A stretch of DNA of 64,000 nucleotides from Tenacibaculum lutimaris (GTDB lineage Bacteria; Bacteroidota; Bacteroidia; Flavobacteriales; Flavobacteriaceae): contig NZ_RAQM01000009.1 in NCBI RefSeq assembly GCF_003610735.1, forward strand, positions 1 to 64,000, given 5' to 3'. The notes under the pieces were generated by a model that was not told the DNA's origin, searched no databases, and saw nothing but the letters and a program-made list of their open reading frames with translations. This document shows positions 59,586 through 64,000 of the stretch, in pieces (the stretch's first letter is position 1; every line of letters starts with the position of its first letter). The translations under genes were made by a program, and so were the position numbers.

Positions 59586-60251
59586 TTAAATAAGTCCAAA
59601 GTCTTTAGTAATAGCTATAAGTTGAGTGAGGTTATTTGCATTGAAACTTTCTTTTAGTAGCTTTAAGCGTTTTTCTACTGAACTTATACTACTTGGCTTA
59701 ATTTTATTGTTTTTTAATTCTTCACTTATCTCTTTCTGATCTAAGCCTTCAGCTAAATGTTGTAATAAAAACACATCGTAATCCGTAACTTCAAAGGCTT
59801 CTTTATCTCGTAAGGCATGTGCCAGTTGTGGTGTAATAAAAAACTCATTGTTATAAGCTAACTGTACTGCTTTCTTCAACTCTTTTTGTCCGTGATTGGA
59901 TTTCCATACATAAGCATCCACTTCTAACTCGTTACATAATTGTTTAATTCGGTAAGGTTTGTCTTCTACTGAAAATACTACCGTTTTTAAAGTTGGTTGT
60001 AATTTTTTGGCTTCAGCAATTAATTCTTCTCCTGATTGTAATCGCTGAGGGTTTATATTGTCTTTAAATGATAAATCGCTTACTAACAAATCGAACGGTT
60101 CATTATCTAAACACGCTTTCTTTAGTTTTAAAAAAGCTTCGTCACAATATTGAGCATACTCTACAATTGGAATTTGTATATCTTTTAACGCTACTTTTAT
60201 TCCGCTTGACATAAAATCGGCATCTTCGGCTATCAATACTTTTTTGAACAT
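59586..60251 (-). CDS. Response regulator with C-terminal HTH
   Basis: 221 residues. The receiver domain (about 1-125) has the acidic pocket D10, phospho-acceptor D59 (LLVSDLS) and K117. The C-terminal part (about 150-221) is LuxR/NarL-like in layout (TDYDVFLLQHLAEGLDQKEISEELK, SSISSVEKRLKLL) and should bind DNA. The histidine kinase ends 2 bases before it, so the pair is a two-component system. It closes with terminator C. Confidence 0.85.
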   Translation of the reverse strand: MFKKVLIAEDADFMSSGIKVALKDIQIPIVEYAQYCDEAFLKLKKACLDNEPFDLLVSDLSFKDNINPQRLQSGEELIAEAKKLQPTLKTVVFSVEDKPYRIKQLCNELEVDAYVWKSNHGQKELKKAVQLAYNNEFFITPQLAHALRDKEAFEVTDYDVFLLQHLAEGLDQKEISEELKNNKIKPSSISSVEKRLKLLKESFNANNLTQLIAITKDFGLI

Positions 60252-60253
60252 AA

Positions 60254-61996
60254 CTACCTTTTAAATTGAAACTTTGCTTTAAATCCTTTTTCTTGCTTCG
60301 ATTCAAAAGTAATAAACCCTCCTACTGATTTAATACGGATTTCCATATTTTGCAAACCATTTTTTACAGAGAGATTTTCAACTCCCTTTCCGTTGTCTTG
60401 ATACGCTACTGATAGTTTGTTTTTTTCTACTGAAAAAGTGATAAGCACCAACGTTGCTTCGCTGTATTTTTTCATGTTTACTAAGAGCTCTTGCAATACC
60501 CTATACACTACTATTTGTTTTTCTTTGGCTAACTGGTTTATATTTACCTCTAATAATCCTTTATGAATTACTTTACAGTGATCGCTTGTAAAATCTAAAA
60601 ATAATTGTTTTAAGAAATCCTCAAAGTGTTCTCCTATTAGTATAGGGCTGTTTTCGTGAGAAATATTTCTGGTTTGAGCATATATTTCCTCTATTCTTGT
60701 AAGCAACCTAGCATCTGTTGTTGATGTATTATACAATGTATTCATTACCGCGTATACATCGTTTGCTAATTCATCATGTATTTTTTTAGCTAAACGGGTT
60801 TCTGTATTGTATACTTCTATGGCTTTTTCTTTTTTATTCTTTTCTCTTTTGTAGAAGAAATAGACTATTGAAGATAGAATTGTAAAAATTACTGCAAACC
60901 ATAATAATTGCTTTTGAGATTTTTGTTGTTCTAAACTAAGATTTGACTCTGCTAACTTTGCTCTAGCTTCAAGTTTTTGTTTTTTTTCTTCTTCATAGCT
61001 ATACATATAGGTTACAAACTTATTTCTTAATTTTCTTTTTGATACAGTAATACTGTCTTGTAGTTTTATTCTTTCTAAAGCTAGTTTCTGGAGTTTTGTT
61101 GGTTTTGATGACAATAAAATCTTATCTATACCTAAAATGATATACTTTGGCATTTCATATTTTGAAGCTAAATCATACATTAGGTATGCATATTTTTGAG
61201 CTGTGTCGGGTATATTCATTTTTTCATAATAAACATATAAATAAAAATAGTTACTCGCCAATGCTCTAAAATCTTTAGTTTGTTTTTTAAGTTTTTGCGT
61301 TTTTAAAAAATCATCCTCGTTTACTTCATCTCCATTTAATAATCTAGCATAATTATAATTATCAAGTGCTTTTGCTTTTAAGTTAAGTCCAATACTATTA
61401 TCTGTATAAGGTTCTAACGATAACAATAAATTTTCATATATTTTTATAGCTGATTTATACTCTTTTAAAGAAATATAATTGTTTGCTATATTACTTTCGT
61501 AACGATATTTTTTTATTGAGTCTTTTGCAAATTCCATTGCCTTAGTATACCAATAAATAGCGTTCTTATAATTTTCTTTTGAATTTGCGTTAATTCCTAA
61601 TGTGTTGTATAAAGAAGTGGTTAAAGAGTATTTACCTTTATTGTTGCCTAAATACTTAAGAGCTTTTATAGCCGTAGAATCACTTTTAAAAAATAGTTCT
61701 ATTTCAGATTCTATTTTTGATAAACTGAATAATTTTTCTGCTATTTTTATGCTATCTCCCAATGCTTCATACTCTTTTTTTGAAGCATCAAAATATTTAT
61801 AAGCACTATCTATATTATTATCCTTTTTATAATAATACCCTAATTGATAGTATTTTTTTGCTAATTTTTCTTTTTCTAGATTTAATATCTCTTGTCTGAT
61901 ATTTAATATTTTCTCTTTTAATTCTTTTTCTTGACTATTACCTAAAATACTACTAAATAATAAATAAAATAGGAGAACTACTTTTCTTGTTTTCAT
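60254..61996 (-). CDS. TPR-containing sensor histidine kinase
   Basis: 580 residues. A signal peptide (about 1-21) is followed by a periplasmic region of TPR-like helical repeats (about 40-300), a coiled coil (about 330-362), one membrane helix (364-382), a dimerisation/phospho-acceptor segment with H407 (KKIHDELANDVY, HisKA_3-like) and an HATPase domain (N box around NMKKYSEAT, later DNGKGVENLSVKNGLQNM). The periplasmic TPRs are the ligand-facing part. Its partner is the response regulator downstream. An exported 58-residue peptide gene lies 36 bases upstream and could encode its signal. Confidence 0.88.
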   Translation of the reverse strand: MKTRKVVLLFYLLFSSILGNSQEKELKEKILNIRQEILNLEKEKLAKKYYQLGYYYKKDNNIDSAYKYFDASKKEYEALGDSIKIAEKLFSLSKIESEIELFFKSDSTAIKALKYLGNNKGKYSLTTSLYNTLGINANSKENYKNAIYWYTKAMEFAKDSIKKYRYESNIANNYISLKEYKSAIKIYENLLLSLEPYTDNSIGLNLKAKALDNYNYARLLNGDEVNEDDFLKTQKLKKQTKDFRALASNYFYLYVYYEKMNIPDTAQKYAYLMYDLASKYEMPKYIILGIDKILLSSKPTKLQKLALERIKLQDSITVSKRKLRNKFVTYMYSYEEEKKQKLEARAKLAESNLSLEQQKSQKQLLWFAVIFTILSSIVYFFYKREKNKKEKAIEVYNTETRLAKKIHDELANDVYAVMNTLYNTSTTDARLLTRIEEIYAQTRNISHENSPILIGEHFEDFLKQLFLDFTSDHCKVIHKGLLEVNINQLAKEKQIVVYRVLQELLVNMKKYSEATLVLITFSVEKNKLSVAYQDNGKGVENLSVKNGLQNMEIRIKSVGGFITFESKQEKGFKAKFQFKR

Positions 61997-62032
61997 TCTC
62001 CTAAATTATTAAATTAACTTATAATAAAATAA

Positions 62033-62209
62033 TTAATCTTCTGGTTCTGGATCTGGATCATGATCGTTTCCTCCGCTATTTCCCCCTCCTGTATCATCTG
62101 TCGTTGTTTCTGTAGAATTTGTTTGTGGGACTACAGTAGATGAATCTGTGTTTAATGTATATAATCCATTGCTTACTAAAAATGTTATGATAAATAAAAC
62201 CTTGTTCAT
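62033..62209 (-). CDS. Small exported acidic peptide upstream of the kinase gene
   Basis: 58 residues. A hydrophobic N-terminal segment (about 4-18, VLFIITFLVSNGLYT) looks like a signal peptide or single anchor. It is followed by a Thr/Ser-rich stretch and a Gly/Asp-rich acidic tail (GGGNSGGNDHDPDPEPED). The 36-base gap to the histidine kinase on the same strand suggests co-transcription. Its size, export signal and position next to a sensor with a periplasmic TPR domain fit a peptide signal or a regulatory subunit, which is inference. No family recognised. Confidence 0.6.
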   Translation of the reverse strand: MNKVLFIITFLVSNGLYTLNTDSSTVVPQTNSTETTTDDTGGGNSGGNDHDPDPEPED

Positions 62210-62580
62210 TTTGTTTCTTTTAAAAATTGATAAAATTTATCCTGTCCAAGCACTTTGCTTAGCTACAGTTACACCATATTGGGTGTAGAATTTTTAAAAG
62301 AGTCGCGCGCCTCTTTCGCGGGAAGTGAAGATTGGTATCAGTATTGTTTAGTAGCTTCCCTTCTAAGAAACTTTACCGATATTTTATCTTTTAATTAGAA
62401 CCAATCAATTTGTTTTCTTTTTATTTCTCGATTAATTCTGATGCAAATATTGAAAGGTTTTTCAGGTTATTATTAGACAAAATCTGGTCAATTTTTAACC
62501 AAACAGCATTGTCTATTTTATGGATATCCGTAACCAAAAAGTGACCACTTTGAATACATTTGTCCAAACACCAAACTATC
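62210..62580. other. Structured, locally GC-rich leader and divergent spacer
   Basis: 371 bases. Three hairpins stand out: ACACC/GGTGT (62271-62275, 62282-62286), AAAGAG/CTCTTT (62297-62302, 62311-62316) with a TCGCGCGC loop, and GGGAAG/CTTCCC (62320-62325, 62355-62360). The TCGCGCGC run is the most GC-rich sequence in a very AT-rich window. The order of hairpins before the exported peptide gene suggests a regulated 5' leader. No gene is credible; a 64-codon frame overlaps the start of the plus-strand gene and is rejected. Confidence 0.45.
62555..62562 (+). promoter_or_regulatory. -7 element of the unknown membrane protein gene
   Basis: TACATTTG matches TAnnTTTG and lies 18 bases before the ATG at 62581. 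The longer in-frame TTG start at 62560 is inside this motif, so ATG 62581 is preferred. No TTG at the usual -33 distance. Confidence 0.5.
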
Positions 62581-63348
62581 ATGATTAAACAACTTTTTAT
62601 CGATTTTTTTAACACAATTGAAGAAAGAGAGTTTAAAACTAATAAAAATGCTAAAGCTCTCTTTTGGGTAAACGAACTACAAGAAGCAGATTATAACGAT
62701 GAGAATTATATAGGTGAAAGAAAAGCGAAACGCTACTATGAAAAATATATAGAAGAAAAAAAAGATGTTAGTGTTAAACCTCCTAATAGTTATCAACGGA
62801 ATTTCATAGCTGAATATTTAGGATTTGAAAATTTTGAAGATTTCAAGAAAAAATCATTTGAAGAAAATTCAGAAACAAAAGATTATATCAAAACAATTAT
62901 TAAAGAAAAACCAACAACAGAAGAAGAGTTAAAAACCAACATTAAAAAGACTTCTGAAAAAATCCTGCCTTTTATTTTAAAATTTAAAAAACATTTTTTA
63001 GTCTCCTCTGTTTTCTTTCTTATATTACTTTTTACTTATAAGTATACTTTATTTGAGAACAATAATTGTATTATTTGGAAAGAAAACCACTATGAAACTA
63101 CAGCATGTATAACTAAAGGAGCTATTAAAAACAAGCTATATAACATAGATATTAAGCGTTTTAAAAAAGTAGTTCTTATAAAGGATATGGTATTTTTTAC
63201 TGAAGGAAAACCAAATTATTGGTATGGAAGTAATAAAGATAAAAAGCGAGAGTTTTTTACAGCCAGAGGGGTGCATCCTGAAACACTAAAAGAATTAGCC
63301 CCAATAACTAGAGATATTTTACATAGTGAAGGTTTATTAGACGAATAA
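62581..63348 (+). CDS. Single-pass membrane protein of unknown function
   Basis: 255 residues from ATG 62581. The N-terminal cytoplasmic domain (about 1-95: QLFIDFFNTIEEREFKTNKNAKALFWVNELQ and a later FIAEYLGFENFEDFKKK) is helical. A Glu/Lys-rich linker leads to one membrane helix (about 142-159). The C-terminal extracytoplasmic domain (NNCIIWKENHYETTACITKG) has a cysteine pair and beta strands. The architecture suggests a sensor or signalling adaptor. I do not recognise the family with confidence. It is divergent from the kinase operon and ends at a strong terminator. Confidence 0.55.
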   Translation: MIKQLFIDFFNTIEEREFKTNKNAKALFWVNELQEADYNDENYIGERKAKRYYEKYIEEKKDVSVKPPNSYQRNFIAEYLGFENFEDFKKKSFEENSETKDYIKTIIKEKPTTEEELKTNIKKTSEKILPFILKFKKHFLVSSVFFLILLFTYKYTLFENNNCIIWKENHYETTACITKGAIKNKLYNIDIKRFKKVVLIKDMVFFTEGKPNYWYGSNKDKKREFFTARGVHPETLKELAPITRDILHSEGLLDE

Positions 63349-63381
63349 AAAACGCCGTTAATAAATATTAACGGCGTTTTT
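63347..63381. terminator. Bidirectional terminator between the membrane protein gene and guaB
   Basis: AAAAACGCCGTTAAT pairs with ATTAACGGCGTTTTT around a short AAAT loop, with A and T runs. It overlaps the stop codon of the plus-strand gene by two bases and precedes the guaB stop at 63431 on the other strand. Confidence 0.9.
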
Positions 63382-63430
63382 GTTTTTTAGATTCCTGCTC
63401 ATAGCAAGAATGATTTTATAAACAACTAGT

Positions 63431-64000
<570 letters not shown>

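Noticed and set aside
62421..62615. 64-codon minus-strand frame
   Set aside because: Overlaps the promoter and start of the plus-strand gene at 62581, has no family signal and would cross the kinase leader.

Overview
The window reads as a chromosomal segment of a marine-type member of the Flavobacteriaceae (phylum Bacteroidota), plausibly Tenacibaculum or a near relative. This is inferred from the very AT-rich base composition, the gliding-motility genes gldF and gldG, several families largely confined to Bacteroidota (DUF4294, DUF4290, DUF6787, DUF937, SatD/DUF3307), and promoters that repeatedly follow the Bacteroidota pattern TTG, 18 to 21 bases, TAnnTTTG. Nothing looks like a prophage, integrative element or insertion sequence. 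Most of the window is ordinary core genome with accessory islands.

Layout. 1-562: three tandem promoters pointing left, most likely serving an rRNA operon just outside the window. 0.6-8.2 kb: minus-strand housekeeping genes (DUF4294, an alpha-oxoamine synthase, a molybdenum hydroxylase pair, purC, a lipoprotein, phoH). 8.3-12.3 kb: plus-strand operon ending in gldF-gldG. 12.3-17.7 kb: SDR protein, aquaporin, DinB protein, DUF2911 protein, then an AspA-like zinc hydrolase with a permuted ATP-grasp ligase. 18.0-19.2 kb: a cassette-like orphan gene (possibly DUF6414) between inverted GTTAGGCA sites. 20-27 kb: hchA, a topoisomerase III, trmH, a Zn-less sirtuin, and an M23 peptidase gene broken by an in-frame stop. 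27.4-32.6 kb: two unrelated aconitases in tandem. 32.9-35.2 kb: RNase P RNA, a possible small RNA, dnaJ and grpE. 35.3-35.5 kb: an unlisted Cys-rich double-glycine-type peptide precursor. 35.6-39.9 kb: murA (natural Cys to Asp), DUF4290 and a UvrD-type helicase. 40-42 kb: SatD operon. 42.0-45.9 kb: tight operon of ATP-grasp ligase, sulfurtransferase, N-formylglutamate amidohydrolase and DUF1704/QEGLA metallopeptidase. 46-49.6 kb: symporter, DUF937, DUF6787 and a lipoprotein. 49.6-56.1 kb: parE, two membrane microproteins, parC, a racemase and an MscS channel. 56.2-63.3 kb: accessory region of small secreted proteins, a nuclease, a PD-(D/E)XK protein, YidD, DUF4177 and a TPR histidine kinase/response regulator pair preceded by a small exported peptide gene. 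The right edge cuts guaB.

How genes work together. The two loci at 15.3-17.7 and 42.0-45.9 kb both pair an ATP-grasp peptide/amide ligase with zinc amidohydrolases or peptidases. This is the signature of a pathway that makes and removes a small amide or peptide, and with the DUF1704 peptidase it is the best candidate for an undescribed system. parE and parC form one type IIA topoisomerase operon, and grpE and dnaJ a chaperone unit. The kinase, regulator and exported peptide probably form one signalling unit.

Caveats. Everything comes from reading the sequence without database searches. DUF names are recalled from family features. Several start codons were moved from the longest possible frame because the longer start falls inside a promoter -7 element or upstream of the family's usual beginning.
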